From the NCBI RefSeq assembly GCF_041270065.1, contig NZ_CP065958.1:7068001-7132000 (forward strand): 64,000 nucleotides of DNA, written 5' to 3'. The DNA comes from Streptomyces fradiae. Lineage in GTDB: Bacteria > Actinomycetota > Actinomycetes > Streptomycetales > Streptomycetaceae. Shown piece after piece: positions 8,544 through 16,211 of this stretch. Below the pieces are notes generated by a model that saw only the letters and a program-made list of their open reading frames with translations, had not been told where the DNA came from and did not search any database. The first letter of the stretch is position 1. The number at the start of each line of letters is the position of its first letter. Position numbers and translations under genes: made by a program.

Positions 8544-9759
8544 GGCCGGCTCCCTCCGCCGGCGGTGCGTTCAGATGCGCGCGCAGCCGGCCGGCGGCGA
8601 GCGCGGGCACCGCGATCGCCGCTCCGGCGATCACCAGCGCCGCCGAGACCGGCAGGACGGCGACGAGCCCGGCGGCGCCGAACGGCGCCGTGAACAGCGC
8701 GGCGGCACGGAAGGTGCCGGCCGTGGCGATCGCCTCGCCCCGCTCCTCGGGGTGGACCGCGTCGCTCGCGATGGCCGGGCCGAGGGTCTGCAGGGCTCCG
8801 GCTCCGACGCCCGAGACGCCGAGCGCGAGGGCGGCGGCCACCGGAGATCCGCCGAGCGGGCCGAGCAGCGCGAGCGCGCCCCCGGTGGCGAGCGTGCCGA
8901 GGGCGAAGGCCCGCGCGAGGGCCGCGCGGCCGGTCCGGCCGATGACCGCCGACCCGGCGAGCGAGGAGGCGTTGGCGACCGCGACCAGGGCGCCGACGAC
9001 GGCCGCGCCGTTCCCGGCCCGCACCAGCATCACCGGGATGTAGGAGCCGAGCAGTCCGCGCCACGCGCCCGCGCTCACCCCCGCCCAGCACCCGGCGGAC
9101 ACCCCGGGCCGGCGCCACATCCGGCCCGGGGCCCGGCCGTCCGGCCGCCGGAACGGCGGCAGCCGGTCCAGGAACAGGGCCGGTACGACGGCGCCGGCGG
9201 CGATCGCGGTGCAGACGGCCAGCGCGTACGACGGACTGCGCTCCGACAGCAGACCCGCGAGCACCGGCCCGACCAGCAGACCGGCGCCGGACGTGAAGTT
9301 GACCGTCGCCAGGGCGCGGACGGACGAGCCGGCGCCGCGCACGACATGCGTCTGACTGCCCGTCCAGAAGCAGGCCCGCGCCACTCCCTGGAGCAGTTGC
9401 GCCGCCACGAACGGCACGAGCGCCGCCGAGACCGCCACGACGAGGTTCGACACGGCGAGCACGGCGCCCGCCATGGCCACCAGGGTCCAGTCGGGCAGCA
9501 CCCGCATCACGACGCCGAGCCCGAGCCGGGTGGCCATCTGCGACACCGCCGAGACGGCGGTCAGGACACCGACCCCGACGCTGCCGTAGCCGGCGTCGAG
9601 GGCGAGCAGGGGCAGCGCGACGGAGGACAGGCCGAGCGCGCACGAGAAGACGACGGCGCCCCCGGCGGAGGCGACGGTGTCGCGCCGGGGAAGCCGAGGG
9701 CGTCGGGGGAGCCGGGGGAGTCGGAGGCGGCGCCGCACTGGCCGCCGCTCGGTCAGCAC
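8536..9759 (-). CDS. MFS transporter
   Basis: A 407-residue twelve-helix major facilitator distinct from the neighbouring one. The N-terminus is unusually basic and Pro/Leu/Arg-repetitive (RLPRLPRRPRLP). The first helices carry a G-Y-G-S-V-G-V-G-V-L pattern typical of sugar or drug transporters. Its start overlaps the class II aldolase gene by 7 bases and its end overlaps the next MFS gene by 8 bases, so all three are co-translated. The operon is headed by a site shared with the GntR regulon (10514-10528), implicating it in uptake or efflux for the catabolic island. Confidence 0.75.
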   Translation of the reverse strand: MLTERRPVRRRLRLPRLPRRPRLPRRDTVASAGGAVVFSCALGLSSVALPLLALDAGYGSVGVGVLTAVSAVSQMATRLGLGVVMRVLPDWTLVAMAGAVLAVSNLVVAVSAALVPFVAAQLLQGVARACFWTGSQTHVVRGAGSSVRALATVNFTSGAGLLVGPVLAGLLSERSPSYALAVCTAIAAGAVVPALFLDRLPPFRRPDGRAPGRMWRRPGVSAGCWAGVSAGAWRGLLGSYIPVMLVRAGNGAAVVGALVAVANASSLAGSAVIGRTGRAALARAFALGTLATGGALALLGPLGGSPVAAALALGVSGVGAGALQTLGPAIASDAVHPEERGEAIATAGTFRAAALFTAPFGAAGLVAVLPVSAALVIAGAAIAVPALAAGRLRAHLNAPPAEGAGRA

Positions 9760-10490
9760 GCGCCCTCCCCGGCGGTGCGGCCGAGCCGGCTGAGCTCGTG
9801 GCGCCAGGCGGTGTCGTGGTGGAACGCGCCGCCCAGGTCAGGGAGTTCGGCCAGATCCTCCTCGGGCAGCTCCCGCAGGGTGCCGCCGGCCTGGGCGATG
9901 TCCAGGGAGAGCCGGGCGAGCGTGTCCAGGGAGACGGCGCGCAGGACGGCCTCGGGGACGGAGCCGCCGGTGCTGGTGAGCCCGTGCCCGCGCAGCAGCA
10001 CGGCGGGGCGCTCGCCCAGGGCGCCCACCATCTCCCGGGCGAGGCGCCGGTCCCGTATCAGCACTCCGCGCGGGTGGACCGGCACGCCGCCGGCGGCGAG
10101 CCGGGCGCCGGGGATGTCGAAGGCCCCGACGATCGGGCGCAGGGCGAGCCCGGCCAGGTCGGCGGCGACCACCGCCGGCGGATGGGCGTGCACCACGGCC
10201 CGTACGTCCGGGCGGGCCCGCAACACCTCGGTGTGCAGGGGGAGTTCGTTCGGCACTGACCAGTCGTCGAGCTCGCCGGGGGCCGCCGCCCGCCCGTCCA
10301 GGTCGACCAGGCGGATGTCGGCGGGCGTGGTGCGGTGCAGCCCGCGCTCCCGCGGGCCCCGGCACCGTACGAGCAGCGTGGTGTCGTCCATCCGCAGGCT
10401 GATGTGGCCGAGGATGCCGTCGGCCAGGCCCCGGGCGGCCAGCACGCGGCAGGCGTCCGAGACCAGTTGACGCTCCCGCGCATACCGCAT
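9753..10490 (-). CDS. Class II aldolase/adducin family protein
   Basis: A 245-residue zinc aldolase-type protein. The metal site is visible: HAH at 101-103 and H169 in L-L-R-G-H-G, with the likely catalytic Glu in N-E-L-P-L-H (E82). The family includes sugar-phosphate aldolases and, notably, the Gram-positive phthalate enzyme PhtC (3,4-dihydroxyphthalate decarboxylase). Given its place in an aromatic-acid island, a decarboxylase or aldolase on an aromatic intermediate is an attractive inference, not shown. ATG 10490 has GGGAGGGGAGCT upstream. The operator-like site at 10514-10528 lies 24 bases before the start. Confidence 0.8.
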   Translation of the reverse strand: MRYARERQLVSDACRVLAARGLADGILGHISLRMDDTTLLVRCRGPRERGLHRTTPADIRLVDLDGRAAAPGELDDWSVPNELPLHTEVLRARPDVRAVVHAHPPAVVAADLAGLALRPIVGAFDIPGARLAAGGVPVHPRGVLIRDRRLAREMVGALGERPAVLLRGHGLTSTGGSVPEAVLRAVSLDTLARLSLDIAQAGGTLRELPEEDLAELPDLGGAFHHDTAWRHELSRLGRTAGEGAC

Positions 10491-10513
10491 GAGCTCCCCT
10501 CCCCTGAAGGATC

Positions 10514-10528
10514 AATGGTCTGACGTTA
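10514..10528. promoter_or_regulatory. GntR-regulon operator (aldolase operon)
   Basis: AATGGTCTGACGTTA. The exact reverse complement occurs at 34887-34901 before the ferredoxin reductase gene. It contains the ATGGTnnnAC half of the island's consensus and fits the FadR-family pattern TnGTnnnACnA apart from the last position. Confidence 0.65.
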
Positions 10529-10599
10529 GGTCTTCGGTCCGGGGTGGTCAACATCGCCCCGGGGAATTGCGCGGGGGATTGGCGTGACGGGCTATGGGT

Positions 10600-10615
10600 C
10601 TTATGGTTAGTCCGA
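10600..10615. promoter_or_regulatory. GntR-regulon operator, degenerate (first cupin gene)
   Basis: CTTATGGTTAGTCCGA: the left half (CTTATGGT) equals the left arm of the perfect site at 20357-20375, while the right half is weak. It lies 27 bases before the cupin start codon, a position suited to repression. Confidence 0.5.
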
Positions 10616-10641
10616 TGGATGACTGTCCTACAGGAGGATCC

Positions 10642-11640
10642 ATGGCAAAGAAGGGACGCGTCTTCGTTCGCGGTCTGACCTCGGAGACGTACGGCCTCAA
10701 CCACTTCCGTGAGCAGCAACTGGCTGTGGAGCGGGTCCGGGACGACTCCGTCGTCGTCGACGACGCGAAGGTCGCGCACTCCGGGGACAGCGCGAAGTCG
10801 CGCACCTGGTGGCGGGTGGGTCCGGGCGACGAGGAGTTCCTCACCCAGACCATCCAGGTCCACTTCGTGGAGCTGCCCGGCCAGTCGAGCAACCACGGCC
10901 ACGGACACCAGAACGAGGCCGCTTTCTACATCCTCGAGGGCCGCGGCTACGAGATCCACGACGACCGGCGCTACGACTGGGCCAAGGACGACCTCGTCTT
11001 CGTCCACACGGACTCGGTGCACCGGCACTTCAACCCGTACGACGAGAAGGCCAAGGCGCTCGTGGTGAAGGCCAAGAGCACCTGGATGTTCATGGGCCTG
11101 ATCCAGCAGGGCCGTTCGGGTCCGATCGACCGCCCCGAGGAGTTCGGCGAGCGCGAGGACTGGTCGCGGATCTGGACGCCGGGCGTGCTCGACCGCAAGA
11201 AGGTCATCAGCCCGAAGGACACCGCCTGGGAGGTGACCCCGCTGGGTCGTACCCGGGTGATGGCCTCGCCCGAGATGACCGACGGGCGCATCTTCTCCGT
11301 CGACGCGTACGAGCTGGACATCGCCGCCGGCAGCCGCTCGGGCAAGTACTGGAAGATGGCCGACGAGGTCTTCTACGTCCTCGAGGGCGGCGGCTACGCG
11401 CTGCAGTGGGAGGTCGAGGCGGAGATCGCGGAGAAGTACTACGCGCGCGTCGCCAAGGAGCCCAAGCGCTTCGAGATCACCGAGGGCGACACGCTCTACG
11501 TGCCGCAGAACCACATCTGCCAGCTGTTCGCGGCGGACGGCACCCCGCTCAGGGTGTTCTCCGCCCAGAACCGGGTCTTCAAGCACCTGGGTTACGACAC
11601 CGTGCACTACGTCGAGAACGCCCCCGAGTACCAGGGCTGA
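10642..11640 (+). CDS. Bicupin protein, putative dioxygenase
   Basis: A 332-residue protein with two cupin domains. The first has the metal-ligand motif H-G-H-G-H with a Glu in HQNEAAFYILEG and a downstream His in H-R-H-F-N-P. The second has ADEVFYVLEGGGY but lacks an obvious histidine cluster, with a late His in Q-N-H-I-C. Bicupins include gentisate-type ring-cleaving dioxygenases, so this is one of three candidates for the missing ring-fission enzyme; an isomerase or binding role is also possible. AGGAGGATCC directly before ATG 10642 is an excellent ribosome binding site. It is monocistronic, ending in a strong hairpin. Confidence 0.75.
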   Translation: MAKKGRVFVRGLTSETYGLNHFREQQLAVERVRDDSVVVDDAKVAHSGDSAKSRTWWRVGPGDEEFLTQTIQVHFVELPGQSSNHGHGHQNEAAFYILEGRGYEIHDDRRYDWAKDDLVFVHTDSVHRHFNPYDEKAKALVVKAKSTWMFMGLIQQGRSGPIDRPEEFGEREDWSRIWTPGVLDRKKVISPKDTAWEVTPLGRTRVMASPEMTDGRIFSVDAYELDIAAGSRSGKYWKMADEVFYVLEGGGYALQWEVEAEIAEKYYARVAKEPKRFEITEGDTLYVPQNHICQLFAADGTPLRVFSAQNRVFKHLGYDTVHYVENAPEYQG

Positions 11641-11656
11641 TCAGGAGCACGGCAAC

Positions 11657-11696
11657 GCGAAGGGCCCCGCATCGTGAGGGATGCGGGGCCCTTCGC
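11657..11696. terminator. Bidirectional hairpin terminator
   Basis: A perfect 17-bp stem (11657-11673 with 11680-11696), GC-rich with a 6-nt loop, lying between the convergent cupin gene (stop 11640) and AAA+ gene (stop 11712). Confidence 0.85.
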
Positions 11697-11711
11697 ACGG
11701 GCGGTACGGGC

Positions 11712-12605
11712 TCAGGCGCGGCGAACGGCTTCGGCGGCCGTCTCCTCGGCGGCCTCCACCAGGTCCTCGGCCGTCAGGAGGGCCGGGTCGGCGGCGGTGG
11801 CGAGACGGAGCGCGAGCGCCCCGTGCACGGTCTTGCGGATGCGCCGGCCGTCCACGCCGTCGAGCAGCCGGCCGACCTTCTCGTGCACGGCGACGTTCTC
11901 GGCGAGCGGGGTCAACTCCGACCACTGGGCGGCCAGTTCGCGCAGCGAGTCGGCCACGATCAGCGGCGTGACCTCGGCCGAGGGCAGCTCGGTGCGGATC
12001 ACCAGGTCGGCGCGGGACAGAAAGGCCTCGTCGACGGCGTCGGCGAAGTTCGTCGTCACCACCAGCAAGGTGCCGGGCCGCTGGGCGCGCAGCGCGTCGA
12101 GACCGCTGAGCACCGCGTCGGTGGCCCGGTGCACATCGACCGGATTGGTGTCGAAGGACGCGCTCTGCCGCCGGACGGCCAGCGCCTCCACCTCGTCGAC
12201 CAGGACCACGGTGTGCGGCCTGCGGGCGGCCAGTTCCGGCAGGTCCTCGCGGAACAGCCGGCTCACCGCACGCTGGCTCTCGCCGAGCAGCTCGCTGGGA
12301 AACGCGTGCGGATCGACCTCGACGAGCGTCGTGGCCCCGTGCGGGGCCAGGGCCCGGGCGGCCGCCTGGGCCAGGCCCTGGGCAAGGGTCGTCTTCCCGG
12401 TGCCCGGCGGCCCGGCGAGCACGATCAGGCCGTGCGGGGCGACGGCGGAGCCGGCGAGCCGCCGCCCGTGCCGGAGCACGAGGACGGCGGTCGCGAGCAG
12501 CCGCTCCTTGACCCGAGGGTCGACGATCACCGCGTCCCACGGACCGTCGTGGTGGTCGCTGGGCAGGGCGTGCACTCCGGCGACGCCGTGCGGCAGGGAG
12601 CTCAT
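11712..12605 (-). CDS. AAA+ ATPase, Pch2/TRIP13-like
   Basis: A 297-residue AAA+ protein. Walker A is GPPGTGKTT (65-73), Walker B is VVLVDEVE (133-140), sensor 1 is T-T-N (184-186) and candidate arginine fingers are R160 and R198. The region from S-E-L-L-G-E-S through D-E-V-E-A-L to FLSRADLVI strongly resembles the HORMA-remodelling ATPases Pch2/TRIP13, but no HORMA protein or nucleotide cyclase is nearby. It is the last gene of the leftward importer/MFS/cupin operon, just after the second cupin gene. A chaperone or reactivase role for an island enzyme is inference. Confidence 0.7.
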   Translation of the reverse strand: MSSLPHGVAGVHALPSDHHDGPWDAVIVDPRVKERLLATAVLVLRHGRRLAGSAVAPHGLIVLAGPPGTGKTTLAQGLAQAAARALAPHGATTLVEVDPHAFPSELLGESQRAVSRLFREDLPELAARRPHTVVLVDEVEALAVRRQSASFDTNPVDVHRATDAVLSGLDALRAQRPGTLLVVTTNFADAVDEAFLSRADLVIRTELPSAEVTPLIVADSLRELAAQWSELTPLAENVAVHEKVGRLLDGVDGRRIRKTVHGALALRLATAADPALLTAEDLVEAAEETAAEAVRRA

Positions 12606-12640
12606 GCGGAGCCTCTCTCCTTCCGGTGTTCCCTATGGCC

Positions 12641-13708
12641 TCACGGCCAGGTCGGCCGGTCGTTCTCCGGCCACTCGATGGTGGAGGGGTCGCCGGCCTG
12701 GGCGTCGCGGATGTGGGTCGGCGGCTCCTCGAACAGGACCAGTGGGTCGCACAGCACCCGCATGGTCTCCAGGAGGCTGTCGAACATATGGATCCGCACC
12801 ACCTTCGCCGTGCGCTCCGGGTCGGTGTTGATGTGCTGGTGCCACAGGAAGTGGTCGACGACGATGAGGTCGCCCTTCTTCCACGGATAGCGCTTGCCGC
12901 CCTCCGGCTCGGTGCCCAGATAGCTCTCGCCGGAGCCCTCGACCACGTACAGCCAGGCCTCGCCGGGGTGGCGGTGCATCGACTGCTGCCGGCCCGGGCC
13001 GATCTCGAACATCGCCATGGTGATGCCGGAGGCCTGGTAGCCGATCGCCCGGTCGAGCAGGAAGGTGGTGCGGGTGCCGCGCGGGGTGTTGCGCAGCTCC
13101 AGCTCGTCCCAGTCGGTGTGCAGCCGGCCGGAGCGCCGCCGCTCCTGCTCCCTGGCCAGGCGGCGCAGCCGGTTGGCGTACGGGTCGGCGCCGTCGATGC
13201 CGGGGGAGTACGGCGGCCGGGGCGCGAGCTCCGCGAACGGGGTGTGTCCGGCGTCCTCGAGCACCGCCATGCCCAGGGTCTCCAGCATCGGCTGGCTGGA
13301 GAAGGTCAGACAACGCACGGTGGTGTCACCGTCGTTGCCGCTGCGGTGCCAGGCCCAGGACGGCAGGTGGAGGGAGTCTCCGGGGCCGAAGTCGACGCGC
13401 TCGCCGTCGATCTCGGTCCAGCCGTGGCCGGCCACGACGAAGACCATGGCGTCCCAGGAGTGGCGGTGCACCGTGGTGGTCACTCCGGGGTCGATCTCAT
13501 GGGCGAGGGCGTCCATGGTGCGGGTGGGCCGGTCGCCGTCGGCGCCGACGTAGACGCCGACCCTGCTGCCGCGGGCGGTCTCGTGCATCGTCGCGTCGGC
13601 GAGTCCGACCACGGTGCGGTGGTTGTCCCGCCAGTTCTCCAGGAACTGCGCGCGGCGGCGCTTCTGGACGTGGTAGTGGGTGGTTTCGGTGGTGGTGTGC
13701 GTACTCAT
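12641..13708 (-). CDS. Bicupin protein, putative dioxygenase
   Basis: A 355-residue protein with two cupin domains, both with good ligand sets: V-H-R-H-S-W-D with H-R-S in the first, and H-R-H-P-G-E-A-W with W-H-Q-H in the second. The N-terminus is Thr/His-rich (TTTETTHYH). Such double-site cupins include metal-dependent dioxygenases acting on aromatic acids. GGAGGATCG precedes ATG 13708. It lies between an MFS transporter gene and the AAA+ ATPase in the large leftward operon beginning at 20251, linking substrate import with its metabolism. Confidence 0.75.
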   Translation of the reverse strand: MSTHTTTETTHYHVQKRRRAQFLENWRDNHRTVVGLADATMHETARGSRVGVYVGADGDRPTRTMDALAHEIDPGVTTTVHRHSWDAMVFVVAGHGWTEIDGERVDFGPGDSLHLPSWAWHRSGNDGDTTVRCLTFSSQPMLETLGMAVLEDAGHTPFAELAPRPPYSPGIDGADPYANRLRRLAREQERRRSGRLHTDWDELELRNTPRGTRTTFLLDRAIGYQASGITMAMFEIGPGRQQSMHRHPGEAWLYVVEGSGESYLGTEPEGGKRYPWKKGDLIVVDHFLWHQHINTDPERTAKVVRIHMFDSLLETMRVLCDPLVLFEEPPTHIRDAQAGDPSTIEWPENDRPTWP

Positions 13709-13778
13709 CGATCCTCCGGCAGGGGTGCGTTCGGGAAGACGGCGGGTGAGAGAGACGGCGGGTGAGAGAGACGAGGGG

Positions 13779-15005
13779 TTACGCGGCGGAGCTCGGCCGC
13801 GGAACGCGGTACTCGCGGATCGTGCGGCTGCGCAGGGCGCTCGCCCCGGCGGCGAGCGCGGGCACCAGGCCGCCCGCGGCGAGCGCGGCGACCGGTCCGA
13901 GCGCCCCCGCGGCCACACCCATCAGGGAGTCGCCGACGGCGGGCCCGCCCCGCGAGGCGATCTGGTACGTGGCGGAGACCCGGCCGCGGAGTTCGTCGGG
14001 GGTCTCCAGCTGGACGGCCGCGTGCCGCACCGTGGTGGCGACGGCGTCGGCGGCCCCGAGCGCCACGGCCATCACCAGGGCGGGCCAGAGGGAGGGCGCC
14101 AGGGCCAGGCCCACCACGGCCAGGCCGTACGCGACCGTGCCGTACAGCACGACATGGCCCGAGCGGGCGGTGCGGACCAGGCGGAACACCCAGGCCGAGC
14201 CGATCAGGGCGCCGGCCGAGGGGGCCGCCGACATCAGTCCGTACCCGGTGGCCCCGGTGTGCCAGACGTCGGCGGCGAGCGCGGGCAGCAGCACCCGGTA
14301 GGCGCCGAACACGGTGGCGGCCAGGTCGAGACCGATCAGCTGCCGGATCACGGGGCGCCGGGCCACGTACGCCATGCCCTCGCGCATGCTCTGCCACACC
14401 GGCGCCCGCGGCCCGTCCGGCTTGGGCCCGGGGGTGCGCAGCAGGGCAAGCACCAGGACCAGCGCGGCGTACGTCACCGTGTCGAAGGCGTACACGAGGC
14501 CCGGGCCGCCGATCGCGATGAGCAGCCCCGCGAGCGCCGGGCCGAGCAGCACGGCCAGCTCGCGCGAGGGGTTGAGCAGGGCGAACGCGTCGACCAGCTG
14601 CGCGCGCGGCACCATCGCGGGGATGAGCGCCTGGCGGGCCGGCTGGTCGAAGGTGGCCGCCGCGGTGGTGAGCAGCGAGGACAGCACCACCGCCCAGACC
14701 GTGGCCCGCCCGGTCAGGGTGACGGCCGCGAGGGCGGCCGACACGAGCAGCGCCAGTGCCTGCGAGGCCTGGAGCAGCCGCCGCCGGTCGAGCCGGTCCG
14801 CGTACACGCCGCCCAGCGGGGACAGGACGACGAGTGCCACGGCCTGGGCGAGGCCCACCAGGCCCACCTGAACGGTGGACCCCGTGAGCTCGTACACCTG
14901 GTAGAGGCTGGCGGCCGTGGCGCCCCGGGTCCCGATCTGGGAGAGGACGACTCCGCCCCAGTAGAGATCGAAGTCCCGGTTGCGCAGCACCTCGGGTATG
15001 CGCAC
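13779..15005 (-). CDS. MFS transporter
   Basis: A 408-residue twelve-helix major facilitator. RNRDFDLYWGG at the N-terminus, ADRLDRRRLLQ in loop 2 and F-D-Q-P-A-R-Q-A in helix 4-5 are typical of the EntS-like MFS_3 group, as in the 7311-8543 protein. GTG 15005 is used with GGGAGG just upstream; a longer reading would run into the ABC ATPase gene. It lies between the importer ATPase and a bicupin gene in the same leftward operon, so a role in handling the island's substrate or a toxic product is likely. Confidence 0.8.
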   Translation of the reverse strand: MRIPEVLRNRDFDLYWGGVVLSQIGTRGATAASLYQVYELTGSTVQVGLVGLAQAVALVVLSPLGGVYADRLDRRRLLQASQALALLVSAALAAVTLTGRATVWAVVLSSLLTTAAATFDQPARQALIPAMVPRAQLVDAFALLNPSRELAVLLGPALAGLLIAIGGPGLVYAFDTVTYAALVLVLALLRTPGPKPDGPRAPVWQSMREGMAYVARRPVIRQLIGLDLAATVFGAYRVLLPALAADVWHTGATGYGLMSAAPSAGALIGSAWVFRLVRTARSGHVVLYGTVAYGLAVVGLALAPSLWPALVMAVALGAADAVATTVRHAAVQLETPDELRGRVSATYQIASRGGPAVGDSLMGVAAGALGPVAALAAGGLVPALAAGASALRSRTIREYRVPRPSSAA

Positions 15006-15045
15006 GTGCCTCCCTTCCTTGTCGTGGAGTCGGGTGCGGGGCGGC

Positions 15046-16182
15046 TCAGTCGGCGGGGACGACGATGACCTTGTCGGGGGCGACGGTGAAGTGGACGCTC
15101 TCGCCCGGCGGGACGGAGAGGTTCGGGTTGGAGCGGTTGCGGATCTCCACGCCGCCGCCGACGTCGATGATGTGGTCCACCGTGTCGCCGAGGAACGCCC
15201 GGGTGGCCACGGTGCCGCTCCACTCGTTGGGCACACCGCCGCGCGGCTCGCGGGTCAGGTCCACGGACTCGGGGCGGATGGACAGCAGCACCGCCGAGCC
15301 CACCGCGGGCACCCGCTCCACCCCGCGGGCGGTCAGCCGGCCCTGGGCGGTCTCGACCTCCACCTCGTCGCCGCGCACCGCGACGACCTTGGCATCGAGG
15401 AAGTTGGAGGTGCCGATGAACTCGGCGACGAAGCGGGTGGCCGGCTTGGTGTAGATCTCCCGGGGCTTGCCGATCTGCTCGATACGGCCCTGGTTCATCA
15501 CCGCAATCCGGTTGGACATCACCAGGGCCTCGGCCTGATCGTGCGTCACATAGATCGCCGTCAGGTTCAACTCGCGCTGCAGCCGCTTGAGTTCGAAGCG
15601 CATGGACTCGCGCAGCTTGGCGTCCAGGTTGGACAGCGGCTCGTCGAGCAGCATCAGCTCGGGACGGGTGACGAGCGCGCGCCCCAGGGCGAGCCGCTGC
15701 TGCTGGCCGCCGGAGAGCTTGGTGGCCGGCCGGGAGGAGTAGGCGCCCAGCTCGATGACGTCGAGCACCTCCGCCACCCGCCGCTCTATCTCCGCGCGGT
15801 CGGGCCGCTGAGCCCGGGGAAGGACCTCCAGCGGGAAGGAGACGTTCTTGAACACGGTCATGTGCGGCCAGATGGCGTACGACTGGAAGACCATGCCGAA
15901 CCCGCGCATGTTGGCGCGCAGGTTGATGCCCTTCTTGTCGTCGAACAGCACCCGCTCGCCGAGGGTGATGGATCCGGTGGTCGGCTTCTCCAGACCCGCG
16001 ATGGAGCGCAGCGTGGTGGTCTTGCCGCAGCCCGAGGGGCCGAGCAGGGTGAACAGCTCGCCTTCCTGGATCTCGAAGTCGATACCGCCCACGGCGTAGG
16101 CGCGGGTGTCGTCGCCGCCCGTGCGCTTCTTGCGCTTGGCGGGCGACTCGTAGCTCTTCTTGAGGGACGATACGGTCAGCAT
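15046..16182 (-). CDS. ABC importer ATP-binding protein (Fe3+/AEP/spermidine type)
   Basis: A 378-residue nucleotide-binding subunit. Walker A GPSGCGKTT, Q-loop FQSYAIWPHMTV, signature LSGGQQQRLALGRAL, Walker B LMLLDEPLSNLD and switch H in TYVTHDQ-like YVTHDQ are all intact. The C-terminal third is a TOBE domain (I-R-P-E-S-V). An extra basic loop (SPAKRKKRTGG) follows the first strand. The best relatives by architecture are FbpC/PotA-type ATPases. It works with the fused permease and two lipoproteins encoded immediately upstream in the operon. Confidence 0.9.
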   Translation of the reverse strand: MLTVSSLKKSYESPAKRKKRTGGDDTRAYAVGGIDFEIQEGELFTLLGPSGCGKTTTLRSIAGLEKPTTGSITLGERVLFDDKKGINLRANMRGFGMVFQSYAIWPHMTVFKNVSFPLEVLPRAQRPDRAEIERRVAEVLDVIELGAYSSRPATKLSGGQQQRLALGRALVTRPELMLLDEPLSNLDAKLRESMRFELKRLQRELNLTAIYVTHDQAEALVMSNRIAVMNQGRIEQIGKPREIYTKPATRFVAEFIGTSNFLDAKVVAVRGDEVEVETAQGRLTARGVERVPAVGSAVLLSIRPESVDLTREPRGGVPNEWSGTVATRAFLGDTVDHIIDVGGGVEIRNRSNPNLSVPPGESVHFTVAPDKVIVVPAD

Positions 16183-16211
16183 GGGGTTCTTCCTCTGGAT
16201 CCGGGGCGGGG

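Noticed and set aside
11712..12605. A CBASS-type defence system based on the TRIP13-like ATPase
   Set aside because: No HORMA protein, CD-NTase or effector gene lies within many kilobases; the neighbours are metabolic.
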